Of a DNA stretch of 29,799 bases, positions 14,327 through 22,255 are shown piece by piece (the stretch's first letter is position 1; each line of letters starts with the position of its first letter). This DNA comes from JBFGCA01 sp041567315 (GTDB taxonomy: Bacteria > Acidobacteriota > Thermoanaerobaculia > Multivoradales > JAHEKO01): the NCBI GenBank assembly GCA_041567315.1, contig JBFGCA010000053.1:1-29799 (forward strand). The letters run 5' to 3'. Position numbers and translations under genes: made by a program. The notes under the pieces are model-generated. The model ran no database searches, was not told the origin of the DNA, and saw only the letters and a program-made list of their open reading frames with translations.

Positions 14327-16654
14327 CTAGAAGACCGGGTTGAACCCGTAGCGGGTGCCGCCGGTCAGGTCCAGGAAGGTCCCGATGTTCTTGAGCGTCA
14401 GCGCGAAGCGGAACTCGCGGTTGCGGACCACCAGGTTCCGGAACTCGGCCAGCTCCACCCGCACGCTCCAGCACTGCGAGAAGTACTGCAGGATGTGGCG
14501 CTGACTCTGGAGCAGCGCGGTCTGGAAGTCGTAGGCGATCTGCGAGTCGATCCGGAAGTGGGTGGGCCACAGCTCGAAGCCGGTGAACAGCCGCAGCTGG
14601 TTGCCGGTGGTGTCGCCGGTCTCGGGGTTGAAGCGGGTGAAATGGGTGATGCCCACCGCCGCCCGGGTGTAGCGGACGCCGCCCGACACCGAGGCCGAGC
14701 TGAGACGGTTGAAGAGCGTGTTGTAGGAAGCCTGGGTGTCGAGGCTCACGCGGCTCGAGGGGTTGTAGCGCAGCCGCCCGGTGAGCGGCCCGCGGGTGGT
14801 CTGCTGCTCGCCGTCGCGCGAGACCTGGAGCGGCCGCTGGTTGTCGAGGCTGAACCCCTGGGCGATCTCGAGCTGCAGGATCTCGCGGGCGCCGCCCGGG
14901 TAGAGCTCCTCGTCGGCGGGCTTGGCCAGCAGCCGGTTGACGAAGGCGTAGCCGAACAGGTGCTGCGAGCGGAGGGTGTCGACCTCGTCGAACACCGGCA
15001 CCAAATCCTGATCCCGGAAGTCGTCGACGAAGACCCAGCTGAAGCGCGGCTCGATGAGATGCTTGAACCGCCCAAAGCGCCCGATCTGCTTGTCGAAGAC
15101 CCGCGAGAAGAGCGGCCCGACGACGCTGGCGCTGGCGATCGGGAAGGTGCGGGTCAGGGTCTGGCCGGTAAAGACGGTGCCGGTGTCGTCGATGCTGTCG
15201 GTGTAGTGGGTGACCCGCTCGCCGGCGGTCACCGACAGCGACAGCCAGGGCAGCGTGCTGAGCGGCACCGTGATCCGCGGGAACAGGTCGGCCCGCGCGT
15301 AGTCGATGTTGAGCACCTCGCCGCGATCGATGGTGAAGTAGTTGATCGAGCTCAGCAGGTCGACGTAGACCGGCAGCCCGCCGAGCTGGTAGGAGCGCAG
15401 CCGGTACTCCACCTCGGGCAGCTGACGGCGCTTGATGGTGTCGGCGCCGGTGAGGATCGCCTCGTTCTGCTCCACCAGCATGGTCAGCGAGTGCTGGCCC
15501 CAGTTGCCGGACAGGAAGCCCGACGACTGCAGGCGTCGCACCGAAGCGCGGCTGAAGTCGCGCTCGAAGTCCTGGAAGAAGTTGAAGTCCGAGAAGTCCT
15601 GGACGCGGATGACGCCGCGCATGCCGCCGAGCAGGTTCTCGCTGACGTGGTCGTAGTTGACCCGCCAGCGCACCGTGTTCTCCACCGGATCCTCGATCGC
15701 GTAGCCCTCGAAGATGCCGGCGGTGTCGGCGTTGGGCCGGTAGCGGAACTCGGTGCCGAAGCCGAAATAGTCCTCGCCGTAGAGATCGGCGTAGAGGGTG
15801 GCGTCGTAGCTGTCGCCAAGGGTCTGGAAGTAGGCCAGCCCGAGCGCCACCCCCCGGCGCTGCGAGTAGCCGAGGTTGGGGAACAGGAAGCCCGAGCTGC
15901 GCTCGGTCTTGGCCGGATAGAGGATGTAGGGCCAGTAGAGCACCGGCAGCTTCTTGACCTGGAAGCGGGCGTTGCGGACCCGCGCGAAGCCCTCGACCGT
16001 GACCTGCGCCCGGCTCAGCCGCAGGCTCCAGTCGGGAGACTCCTCGAGACACGAGGTCAGGGTGCCGCGGCTCACCACGTAGGTGTTCTCGCCGGTCTTG
16101 GCGACCTCCTCGCCCTCGAAGAAGATGTCGGGGTCGACAAAGGCCTTGGCGTTGGAGAGGCTGCCGGTCTCGGTCTCGAGGTCGAAGACCGCGGTCTCGC
16201 CGGTCAGCCGCCGCGGCCCCTGATCGATGATGACGTCGCCCTCGGCGGTCAGCTCCTGGGTCTTGAGGTCGACCGCCACCCGCTCGGCCTGGAACTTCAT
16301 GTCGCGGAAACGCAGCTCGACGCCGCCGGTGGCCACCACGTAGTCCTCGCGCAGGTACTCTAGGTTGCCGGCCGAGCCCACCGCCGTGCCGCCGCCCTTC
16401 TCGGCCGGGAACGGCACCTGGAAGGTGATGCGGTCGATCAGCTCCTCGGGGCTGAGCCGCGCCTCCTCGGCCTCCGCCGGCTGCTCGCCCTCGCCGGGCA
16501 GCCGGCGCTCGACCGTCTCGCCGGGGAAGAACTCCTCCATCATCAGCTGCTCTTCCGGCACCTGAGCGATGGCGGGCGGCGCCGTGGCGACCGACAGCGC
16601 CAGCACCAGCAGCGCCGGCGGCGCGGCGGCGCGGTGGAGAGCTCGCCCTCCCAT
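14327..16654 (-). CDS. lptD: LPS-assembly outer-membrane protein LptD
   Basis: This 775-residue protein begins with a Sec signal peptide (cleavage near AIAQ), an acidic linker, then an OstA/LptA-like periplasmic domain (about 80-210, with EYLREDYVVATGGVELRF and LTAEGDVIIDQGPRRLTGE). A long beta-barrel follows, with conserved TSCLEESPDWSL, PVLYWPYILYPAKTERSSGF and repeated aromatic strands, ending in NPVF with a C-terminal Phe as BAM substrates do. Cys residues are few: one in TSCLEE and one in SQCWSV. LptD forms the outer-membrane channel that inserts LPS. The ATG overlaps the thiolase stop (TGATG), so translation is coupled to that gene. The open frame extends upstream through the thiolase gene, but the signal peptide fixes this start. 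Confidence 0.9.
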   Translation of the reverse strand: MGGRALHRAAAPPALLVLALSVATAPPAIAQVPEEQLMMEEFFPGETVERRLPGEGEQPAEAEEARLSPEELIDRITFQVPFPAEKGGGTAVGSAGNLEYLREDYVVATGGVELRFRDMKFQAERVAVDLKTQELTAEGDVIIDQGPRRLTGETAVFDLETETGSLSNAKAFVDPDIFFEGEEVAKTGENTYVVSRGTLTSCLEESPDWSLRLSRAQVTVEGFARVRNARFQVKKLPVLYWPYILYPAKTERSSGFLFPNLGYSQRRGVALGLAYFQTLGDSYDATLYADLYGEDYFGFGTEFRYRPNADTAGIFEGYAIEDPVENTVRWRVNYDHVSENLLGGMRGVIRVQDFSDFNFFQDFERDFSRASVRRLQSSGFLSGNWGQHSLTMLVEQNEAILTGADTIKRRQLPEVEYRLRSYQLGGLPVYVDLLSSINYFTIDRGEVLNIDYARADLFPRITVPLSTLPWLSLSVTAGERVTHYTDSIDDTGTVFTGQTLTRTFPIASASVVGPLFSRVFDKQIGRFGRFKHLIEPRFSWVFVDDFRDQDLVPVFDEVDTLRSQHLFGYAFVNRLLAKPADEELYPGGAREILQLEIAQGFSLDNQRPLQVSRDGEQQTTRGPLTGRLRYNPSSRVSLDTQASYNTLFNRLSSASVSGGVRYTRAAVGITHFTRFNPETGDTTGNQLRLFTGFELWPTHFRIDSQIAYDFQTALLQSQRHILQYFSQCWSVRVELAEFRNLVVRNREFRFALTLKNIGTFLDLTGGTRYGFNPVF

Positions 16655-17838
16655 CAGGCCGCCGTCCGCTCCACCAGCATCGCCGTCCCCTCGCCGCCGC
16701 CGATGCAGATGGCGGCCACGCCGCGGCGGGCCTGGCGCTGCTCCATGGCGTGGAGCAGGGTGACCAGGATGCGCGCCCCCGAGGCGCCGATCGGGTGACC
16801 GAGGGCCACCGCGCCGCCGTTGACGTTGACCACCGCCGGGTCGAGCCCCAGCTCCTGGACGAAGGCCATCGCCACCACCGCGAAGGCCTCGTTGACCTCC
16901 CACAGGTCGACGTCGCCCGCCTCCAGACCGCCCCGCTCGAGCAGCTTGCGGACCACCGCCACCGGCGCGGTGGTGAACCACTCGGGCTCCTGGGCGTGCG
17001 AGGCCTGGGCGACGATCCGGGCCAGCGGCCTCGCCCCCAGCCGCCCGGCGTGGCCGGCGGTGGTCAGCACCAGCGCCGCCGCCCCGTCGTTGATCTTGCT
17101 GGCGTTGCCGGCGGTCACGGTGCCGGTCTTCTCGAAGGCCGGCCTGAGCGACGGCATGCGATCGAGATCGACCCGGAACGGCTCCTCGTCGCGGTCCACC
17201 AGCCGCGGCTCGCCCTTGCGCTGCGGCACCTCGACCGGCGCGATCTCGGCCGCGAAACGGCCCGATTCGGTGGCCTCGCGGGCACGCCGGTAGCTCTCCA
17301 GCGCGAAAGCGTCCTGGGCCTCGCGCGAGAACTCGTAGCGCGCCGCGCAGAGCTCGGCGCAGCTCCCCATGTGGATCTCCTTGTAGGGGTCCCACAGGCC
17401 GTCGTGGTTCATCGAATCGACCAGCTTGCCGTGCCCCAGCCGCAGACCGTCGCGCACCCCGGGGGCCAGGAAGGGGGCGGTGCTCATGCTCTCCATGCCC
17501 CCCGCCGCCACCAGCTCGAAGTCGCCGCAGCGCAGGTCGTTGGCGGCGGTCATCACCGCCCGCATCGCCGAGCCGCAGACCTTGCCCAGGGTCACCGCCC
17601 CGGTCGACACCGGGCAGCCGGCCCCCAGCGCCGCCTGCCGGGCCGGCGCCTGGCCGACGCCGGCGGTCAGCACGCAGCCCATGTAGACCTGCTCGAGGGC
17701 CTCGGGTGCGACCGCGGCGCGCTCGCACGCCGCCGCCAGCGCCCGCGCCCCCAGCCGGTGCACCGGGAGCTGCCCGAAAGACCCCCCGAAGGCGCCGACC
17801 GGCGTGCGCACGGCGCTCAGGATGACGATCTCTTCCAC
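16654..17838 (-). CDS. Acetyl-CoA C-acetyltransferase (thiolase)
   Basis: This 394-residue enzyme has the complete thiolase II set: nucleophile Cys88 in KVCGSAM, NEAFA, His348 in GHPIGASG and Cys378 in CIGGGEG. It interconverts two acetyl-CoA and acetoacetyl-CoA, or shortens short 3-ketoacyl-CoAs, in the cytosol. I set the start at GTG 17838, with GAGG 5 nt upstream and the usual IVILSAVRTPVGAF opening; a longer frame to 17907 adds an unrelated N-terminus. It is the first gene of the run with lptD, gmd and rmd and overlaps lptD by one base. Biosynthetic (acetoacetyl-CoA) versus catabolic use cannot be told from sequence. A TGCTAACGT promoter element lies about 100 nt upstream. Confidence 0.9.
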   Translation of the reverse strand: MEEIVILSAVRTPVGAFGGSFGQLPVHRLGARALAAACERAAVAPEALEQVYMGCVLTAGVGQAPARQAALGAGCPVSTGAVTLGKVCGSAMRAVMTAANDLRCGDFELVAAGGMESMSTAPFLAPGVRDGLRLGHGKLVDSMNHDGLWDPYKEIHMGSCAELCAARYEFSREAQDAFALESYRRAREATESGRFAAEIAPVEVPQRKGEPRLVDRDEEPFRVDLDRMPSLRPAFEKTGTVTAGNASKINDGAAALVLTTAGHAGRLGARPLARIVAQASHAQEPEWFTTAPVAVVRKLLERGGLEAGDVDLWEVNEAFAVVAMAFVQELGLDPAVVNVNGGAVALGHPIGASGARILVTLLHAMEQRQARRGVAAICIGGGEGTAMLVERTAA

Positions 17839-17935
17839 CAATGCCTCGGGGTGTCTCGACGAGAGGCGACCGCCCGCTCCCTGGCCGCACGCGCGCAGCT
17901 CCTGCACCCGCTGCGCCCGCCCGGGAAGGCGCTGA

Positions 17936-17944
17936 CGTTAGCAC
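17936..17944 (-). promoter_or_regulatory. Extended -10 promoter of the thiolase-lptD-gmd-rmd operon
   Basis: TGCTAACGT on the minus strand matches TGnTAnnnT and would give a leader of about 90 nt before the GTG at 17838. Confidence 0.4.
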
Positions 17945-18001
17945 ACAGCAGGACGCCGCCGACCGCTAGAGAAACCGCGCGGCGGGCTCGCAGCGACCCA
18001 A

Positions 18002-18218
18002 GTGGGTCAGCCTCAGAGGCCGCCCAGGAGCCGGCCGGGGTGGGGCTCGACAGGGGCCTCGCCGCAAGCGCTTGCGACACCCCTCGAAGGCTGCGGGCCG
18101 GACAGCGCGCAGCGGTGAGGAGGAGCGGGCCTCCCCTCTGAAGTCTGAAGGGCCCGCTCCGTCCCCTGGCATGCCCCGCCCCGGCCGGCTCTCGCCACCA
18201 GCCCTCAAGCTGACCCAC
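18002..18218. repeat. Intergenic inverted-repeat element, copy A (full length)
   Basis: This about 217-bp element fills most of the 494-bp gap between the divergent thiolase and CsgG-like genes. It starts GTGGGTCAGC and ends GCTGACCCAC. Subterminal inverted blocks follow: GGAGCCGGCCGGGG near 18030 and CCCCGGCCGGCTC near 18178-18190. Inside are a perfect 14-bp palindrome (18063-18076) and a hairpin GGAGCGGGCC (18122-18131) / GGCCCGCTCC (18151-18160) with a 19-nt loop. Homologous copies occur at 23049-23174 and 24927-25150. It has no coding frame with family matches. I read it as a MITE-like or structured intergenic repeat. The remaining parts of the gap hold the thiolase promoter and the CsgG-like ribosome-binding site. 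Confidence 0.75.
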
Positions 18219-18332
18219 CCCTCAGCACCTCCCCTCGGTTGAGGTTGGCCCCTGGTTGTGGCAGGCTGGGGAGGAGTCGTTCGGTCCGCGTATTTCCCAT
18301 CCCCCCAGCTACTCGAACCGGAGGAGATCGTC

Positions 18333-19256
18333 ATGCACCCCACTCGGCTGTCTCTCGCGCTGCTTTCGTGCGCTTTGCTGGTGACCCTGGTGGCCCCGCC
18401 GGCCGCCGCCGAAACCGGCGGTCTGCGCTACACCATCACCGTCACCAAATTCGAGAACCGCGCCAACTGGCGGGGCTACTGGGACCTGGGCGACGCCTGG
18501 GGCCTGGTGATGACCGACCTGCTCCACCAGTCGGGGCGCTTCATCGTCCTCGGCGAGACCGACATGCGCAACGAGGCGCTGGCCGAGCAGGACTTCGCCG
18601 CCTCGGGCCGCACCGCGGGCGGCGCCAAGGCGCCGGTCACCGGCCAGATGACGCCGGCGCAGCTGCTGGTCAAGGGCGCCATCACCCACGTCGAGCACGA
18701 CACCGCCGGCGGCGGCGGCGGGGTGCGGATCAAGGGCTTCCGCGTCGGCGGCGGCGGCGGCAAGTCCGAGATCAACGTCACCATGCAGGTCGTCGACTCG
18801 ACCACCGGCCAGGTGGTGGCCTCGACCAGCGTGGTCGGCAAGGCCGGCCGCCGCGGCGTCAACGTGGCCTACTCGGAGTATGACTGGGGCGCCAACGCCG
18901 ACGCCTTCAAGAAAGACAACCTGGGGCGCGCCGTCGAGGACGCGGTGGCCCAGGGCGTCGACTGGATGGTCGACCAGCTCCCCTCCATCCCCTGGACCGG
19001 CAGCGTGGCGCTGGTCAAGGACGGCCAGGTCTACGTCAACCGCGGCACCCGCGAGGGGGTCAGCACGGGCCAGGTGTTCGTGGTCGGTCAGTCGGACGTG
19101 ATCCGCGACCCGGACACCGGCGAGGTCCTCGACGAGAGCCTGACCGAGGTCGCCCAGCTCCGCGCCGTCGAGGTCAAGGAGAAGCTGTCGATCTGCTCGG
19201 TCACTTCCGGCAACGCCGCGGCGGTCCAGCGCGGCATGGCCGTCCACCTGCCGTAG
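18333..19256 (+). CDS. CsgG-family periplasmic/outer-membrane protein
   Basis: This 307-residue protein has a Sec signal peptide (Leu-rich 7-22, cleavage near AAAE) but no lipobox Cys at the cleavage site, unlike true CsgG lipoproteins. The next 200 residues follow the CsgG fold: YTITVTKFENRANW, GLVMTDLLHQSGRFIVLGE, LLVKGAITHVE, INVTMQVVDSTTGQVV and a late helix AVEDAVAQGVDWMV. Two Gly-rich runs (GGGGG) interrupt the middle. The last 90 residues form a small domain (GQVYVNRGTREGVSTGQVFVVG) like the C-terminal domain of FlgT/CsgG-like accessory proteins. GGAGGAGA lies 5 nt before the ATG. No curli genes are nearby, so a role in secretion or envelope structure is only suggested by the fold. Confidence 0.75.
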   Translation: MHPTRLSLALLSCALLVTLVAPPAAAETGGLRYTITVTKFENRANWRGYWDLGDAWGLVMTDLLHQSGRFIVLGETDMRNEALAEQDFAASGRTAGGAKAPVTGQMTPAQLLVKGAITHVEHDTAGGGGGVRIKGFRVGGGGGKSEINVTMQVVDSTTGQVVASTSVVGKAGRRGVNVAYSEYDWGANADAFKKDNLGRAVEDAVAQGVDWMVDQLPSIPWTGSVALVKDGQVYVNRGTREGVSTGQVFVVGQSDVIRDPDTGEVLDESLTEVAQLRAVEVKEKLSICSVTSGNAAAVQRGMAVHLP

Positions 19257-19290
19257 CCGGCGCGGTCCCGGACGAGTCGGCGGGCGGTCC

Positions 19291-20343
19291 TCAGCCGCCG
19301 CCGCCGTTGCGCTCTTCGGCCCAGCGCCGGCGCCAGTAGGCCTTCTGCCAGGTCTCGACGTTGCGGTTGTGCTCGGCCAGGGTCTCGGCGAAGACGTGGG
19401 AGCCGTCGTTGCGGCTGACGAAGTAGAGGTAGGGGACCTCGGCCGGGCGGGCGGCCGCCTGCAGGCTGGCGAGCCCCGGCGAGGCGATGGGGCCGGGCGG
19501 CAGCCCCGGATAGCGGTAGGTGTTGTAGGGCGAGTCCAGCTCGAGGTCGGGGCGGCGCAGGTTGCCGTCCCAGCGGCCGAGGCGCTTGAGGGCGTAGATC
19601 ACCGTCGGATCGGCGTAGAGACCGATGCCGCGCCGCAGCCGGTTGGCGTAGACGCCGGCGATCACCGGCCGCTCGGACTCGAGCCGCGCCTCCTTCTCGA
19701 CGATCGAGGCCAGGGTGACCACCGCCCGCGGCGGGCGTTCGTCGTCGGCCGCGAGCAGCGGGCGCACCTCCAGCTCGAACTTCTGCCGGAAGGTGTCGAC
19801 CAGGGTCTCCACCACCCGCGTCTCGGAGATGCCGCGGGCGAAGGCGTAGGTGTCCGGGAACAGGTACCCCTCGAGATCGGCGGCCTCCGGGTCGAGGTCG
19901 GCGATCAGGGCCGGCGAGCGCATCGTCGCCAGCAGCCGCGCCTGGTCGCCGAAGCCGGCCGCCGCCAGGTGCTCGGCGGTCTCCTCCAGGGTCAGCCCCT
20001 CGACCAGGGTAACGCCGTGGGCGATCACCTCGCCCCGCGCCAGCCGGCGGAGCACCTCGCCGGGGGTGGCGGGCCCCCGGAAGCGGTACTCGCCGGCCTT
20101 GAGCGGCGGGTCGTCGAGCCCCCAGACCAGGTAGGCGCGGGTCAGCGCCGCGCTGCGCAGCACCCCGCGCCGCTCGAGCAGCGCCAGGATGCTCCCGGCG
20201 TCGGCGCCGGGCGCGATCTCGACCACCAGCTCCTCGCCGGGATAGCCCCGATAGGGGGTGCGCAGCAGCCACCAGACGGCCCCCGCGCCGGCCGCGGCCA
20301 CCAGGACGGCCAGCGCCGCCAGGACCAGCGCCGCCCGCCTCAC
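19291..20343 (-). CDS. mltG: Endolytic murein transglycosylase MltG
   Basis: This 350-residue protein has one N-terminal membrane anchor (residues 4-26), a LysM-like region (ELVVEIAPGADAGSILALLERRG), then the YceG/MltG catalytic domain with LASIVEKEAR near 211-220 (catalytic Glu in VEKE), DPTVIYAL and DSPYNTYRYPGLPPGPI. MltG cleaves nascent glycan strands at the membrane and sets strand length. The GTG start overlaps the ruvX stop as GTGA, so the two are translationally coupled; this ruvX-mltG pairing is common in bacteria, as is linkage with PBP genes. The C-terminus ends in a short Gly run. The convergent CsgG-like gene stops 34 bp away. Confidence 0.9.
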   Translation of the reverse strand: MRRAALVLAALAVLVAAAGAGAVWWLLRTPYRGYPGEELVVEIAPGADAGSILALLERRGVLRSAALTRAYLVWGLDDPPLKAGEYRFRGPATPGEVLRRLARGEVIAHGVTLVEGLTLEETAEHLAAAGFGDQARLLATMRSPALIADLDPEAADLEGYLFPDTYAFARGISETRVVETLVDTFRQKFELEVRPLLAADDERPPRAVVTLASIVEKEARLESERPVIAGVYANRLRRGIGLYADPTVIYALKRLGRWDGNLRRPDLELDSPYNTYRYPGLPPGPIASPGLASLQAAARPAEVPYLYFVSRNDGSHVFAETLAEHNRNVETWQKAYWRRRWAEERNGGGG

Positions 20344-20795
20344 CCCTCGTCCACCTCGGCGGGCGCCGCCGGCACCGGTGCCCCCGGGCGCGGCTCGGAC
20401 AGCGCCTGCTCCAGCAGGATCTGGGCGGCCACCGCGTCCACCCGCTCGCGGTGCCGCCGCGGGTCGACGCCCGCCTCGCGCAGGCGGGCGGCGGCCTCCA
20501 CCGAGCTCAGCGCCTCGTCGACCAGCCGCCAGCCGAGGCCGGTCGCCTCGCCCAGCTTGCGGGCGAAGGCGGCCGCCCGCGCCGCCGCCTCGCCGCGGCT
20601 GCCGTCCAATTTGCGGGGCTCGCCGACCACCAGCAGCTCGACCCCCTCCCGGCGGGCGATGTCGGCGACGCGGCGCACCGCCGCGGCGTCGCTCCGCCGC
20701 TCGACCGTGGCCAGCGGCACCGCCACCCGGCCCTCCGGGTCCGACACTGCCAGCCCGATCCGCCGCTCCCCGAAATCGACGGCCAGGGTCTTCAT
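20340..20795 (-). CDS. ruvX: RuvX/YqgF family putative Holliday junction resolvase / pre-16S rRNA nuclease
   Basis: This 151-residue RNase H-fold protein has the YqgF motifs: LAVDFGERRIGLAVSD with Asp7, LLVVGEPRKLDGSRG, RLVDEALSSVEA and RERVDAVAAQILLE. The acidic residues in these four blocks make up the metal site. The family includes nucleases that trim the 5' end of 16S rRNA and was first proposed as a Holliday junction resolvase. The C-terminal 20 residues are Pro/Ala/Glu-rich. The ATG has no Shine-Dalgarno and is 9 nt from a TGCTAGCCT element in the 42-bp gap after tnaA, so it may be transcribed separately from tnaA. Confidence 0.88.
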   Translation of the reverse strand: MKTLAVDFGERRIGLAVSDPEGRVAVPLATVERRSDAAAVRRVADIARREGVELLVVGEPRKLDGSRGEAAARAAAFARKLGEATGLGWRLVDEALSSVEAAARLREAGVDPRRHRERVDAVAAQILLEQALSEPRPGAPVPAAPAEVDEG

Positions 20796-20804
20796 GCCAG
20801 CCTC

Positions 20805-20813
20805 AGGCTAGCA
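20805..20813 (-). promoter_or_regulatory. Extended -10 promoter of ruvX-mltG
   Basis: TGCTAGCCT on the minus strand, with 9 nt to the ruvX ATG. The overlapping AGCCTGAGGCT is a small palindrome. No Shine-Dalgarno is present. Confidence 0.45.
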
Positions 20814-20837
20814 GGCCGGGCAGCCCTGGAGGGCCGC

Positions 20838-22238
20838 TCAGGGAGCGGCTACTGGGGCCACCTCGAGCTCGGCGAAGCGGGCCGTGAAGTGGCGCAGCAC
20901 CGGCGCCTCGTAGGTGAGCCTGAGGCCGCGCAGGGTCTCCTTGCGGTCCCGGATCCGCTCCAGGCAGTCGACCACGAACCGCAGGTGGGTGTTGGTGTAG
21001 ACCCGCCGCGGCACCGCCAGCCGCACCAGCTCGAGCTCGGGCAGCGACTCCTCGCCGGTCTCGGGATCGCGGCGCCCGAACATCACGCTGCCGATCTCCA
21101 CCCCCCGCACCGCGCCCTCCCGGTAGAGGGCGACCACCAGCGCCTGGGCCGGAAAGCGTGACTGCGGGATGTCGGGCAGGAAGCCCTTGGCGTCGACGTA
21201 GACGGCGTGGCCGCCGACCGGCCGGATCACCGGGATCTCCAGCGCGGCCACCGCCTCGCCAAAGGCCGCCACCTGGCCGGTGCGGAACTCCAGGTAGCGG
21301 GTGTCCATCACCTCGCGCAGCCCCCGCGCCACAGCTTCCAGATCGCGGCCCGACAGCCCGCCGTAGGTCGGGAAGCCCTCGATCAGGATCAGCCGCTGGG
21401 TCACGGTCTCCATCAGCTGGCGGTCGCGGCTGGCCAGGAAGCCGCCCATGTTGGCCAGGCCGTCCTTCTTGGCGCTCATCGTGCAGCCGTCGGCGAGGTC
21501 GAAGATCTCGCGCACGATCCACGGGATCTCCTTGTCCTGCTCGCCGGCCTCGCGCTGCTGGATGAAGTAGGCGTTCTCGGCGAAGCGGCAGGCGTCGATG
21601 TAGAACGGGATGGCGAACTCGCGGCACAGCGCCGCGTAGCCGCGGATGTTGGCCAGCGACACCGGCTGGCCGCCGCCCGAGTTGTTGGTCAGGGTGAGCA
21701 TGGCCAGCGGGATGCGCTCGCGCGGCGTGCTCTCGAACAGCTCGCGGACCCGCTCGAGGTCGATGTTGCCCTTGAACGGGTGCTCGGCCGCCGGGTCGCG
21801 GCCGGCGGCGCAGACCAGGTCCAGGGCCACCCCGCCGTGGATCTCGATGTTGGCCCGGGTGGTGTCGAAATGGTTGTTGTTGGGGATCACCATGCCGGGC
21901 TCGACGAGGGTCGAGAACAGCAGGTTCTCGGCCACCCGGCCCTGGTGCACCGGCACCAGATAGGGGAAGCCGAAGATCTCGTGGACGGTCTCCTCGAAGC
22001 GGTAGTAGTTGCGGGCCCCGGCGTAGGACTCGTCGCCCAGCATCAGCCCCGCCCACTGGTCGTCCGACATCGCCGCGGTGCCCGAGTCGGTGAGCAGATC
22101 GATGAACACCGCCTCGCTGGGCACTTCGAACAGATTGAAGCCGGCCGCCCGCAGCCGCCGCTCGCGCTCCTCGGGCTCGGGCAGCCGGATCGGCTCGACC
22201 ACCTTGACGCGCCACGGCTCGGGGCGGAGGAAGGGCAT
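20838..22238 (-). CDS. tnaA: Tryptophanase (PLP-dependent beta-eliminating lyase)
   Basis: This 466-residue fold-type I PLP enzyme has LTDSGTAAMSDDQWAGLM near 50, VHQGRVAENLL, NNSGGGQPVSLANIRGY, IDACRFAENAYF and the PLP lysine in TMSAKKDGL (Lys258). Two positions that separate tryptophanase from tyrosine phenol-lyase point to tryptophanase: Asp125 in HFDTTR (Thr in the lyase) and His450 in VLRHFTARF (Phe in the lyase). The reaction is L-tryptophan to indole, pyruvate and ammonia. No tnaC-type leader peptide can fit, since the divergent DUF3891 gene starts 18 bp away, and no tnaB permease is adjacent. The ATG has no Shine-Dalgarno and is 6 nt from a TAGACT hexamer, so leaderless transcription is likely. 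Confidence 0.88.
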   Translation of the reverse strand: MPFLRPEPWRVKVVEPIRLPEPEERERRLRAAGFNLFEVPSEAVFIDLLTDSGTAAMSDDQWAGLMLGDESYAGARNYYRFEETVHEIFGFPYLVPVHQGRVAENLLFSTLVEPGMVIPNNNHFDTTRANIEIHGGVALDLVCAAGRDPAAEHPFKGNIDLERVRELFESTPRERIPLAMLTLTNNSGGGQPVSLANIRGYAALCREFAIPFYIDACRFAENAYFIQQREAGEQDKEIPWIVREIFDLADGCTMSAKKDGLANMGGFLASRDRQLMETVTQRLILIEGFPTYGGLSGRDLEAVARGLREVMDTRYLEFRTGQVAAFGEAVAALEIPVIRPVGGHAVYVDAKGFLPDIPQSRFPAQALVVALYREGAVRGVEIGSVMFGRRDPETGEESLPELELVRLAVPRRVYTNTHLRFVVDCLERIRDRKETLRGLRLTYEAPVLRHFTARFAELEVAPVAAP

Positions 22239-22241
22239 GCC

Positions 22242-22252
22242 GGTAGTCTACC
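22242..22252. promoter_or_regulatory. Shared palindromic promoter for tnaA and the DUF3891 gene
   Basis: GGTAGTCTACC is palindromic around its central T in the 17-bp gap between the two start codons. Plus strand: TAGTCT (22244-22249), then 6 nt, then GTG at 22256. Minus strand: TAGACT (22250-22245), then 6 nt, then ATG at 22238. Both hexamers have the TAnnnT form at the distance expected for leaderless transcripts. Confidence 0.5.
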
Positions 22253-22255
22253 CCC

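Noticed and set aside
16655..17944. Upstream extension of the lptD frame by about 430 codons
   Set aside because: It overlaps the thiolase gene in another frame; the signal peptide sets the start at 16654.
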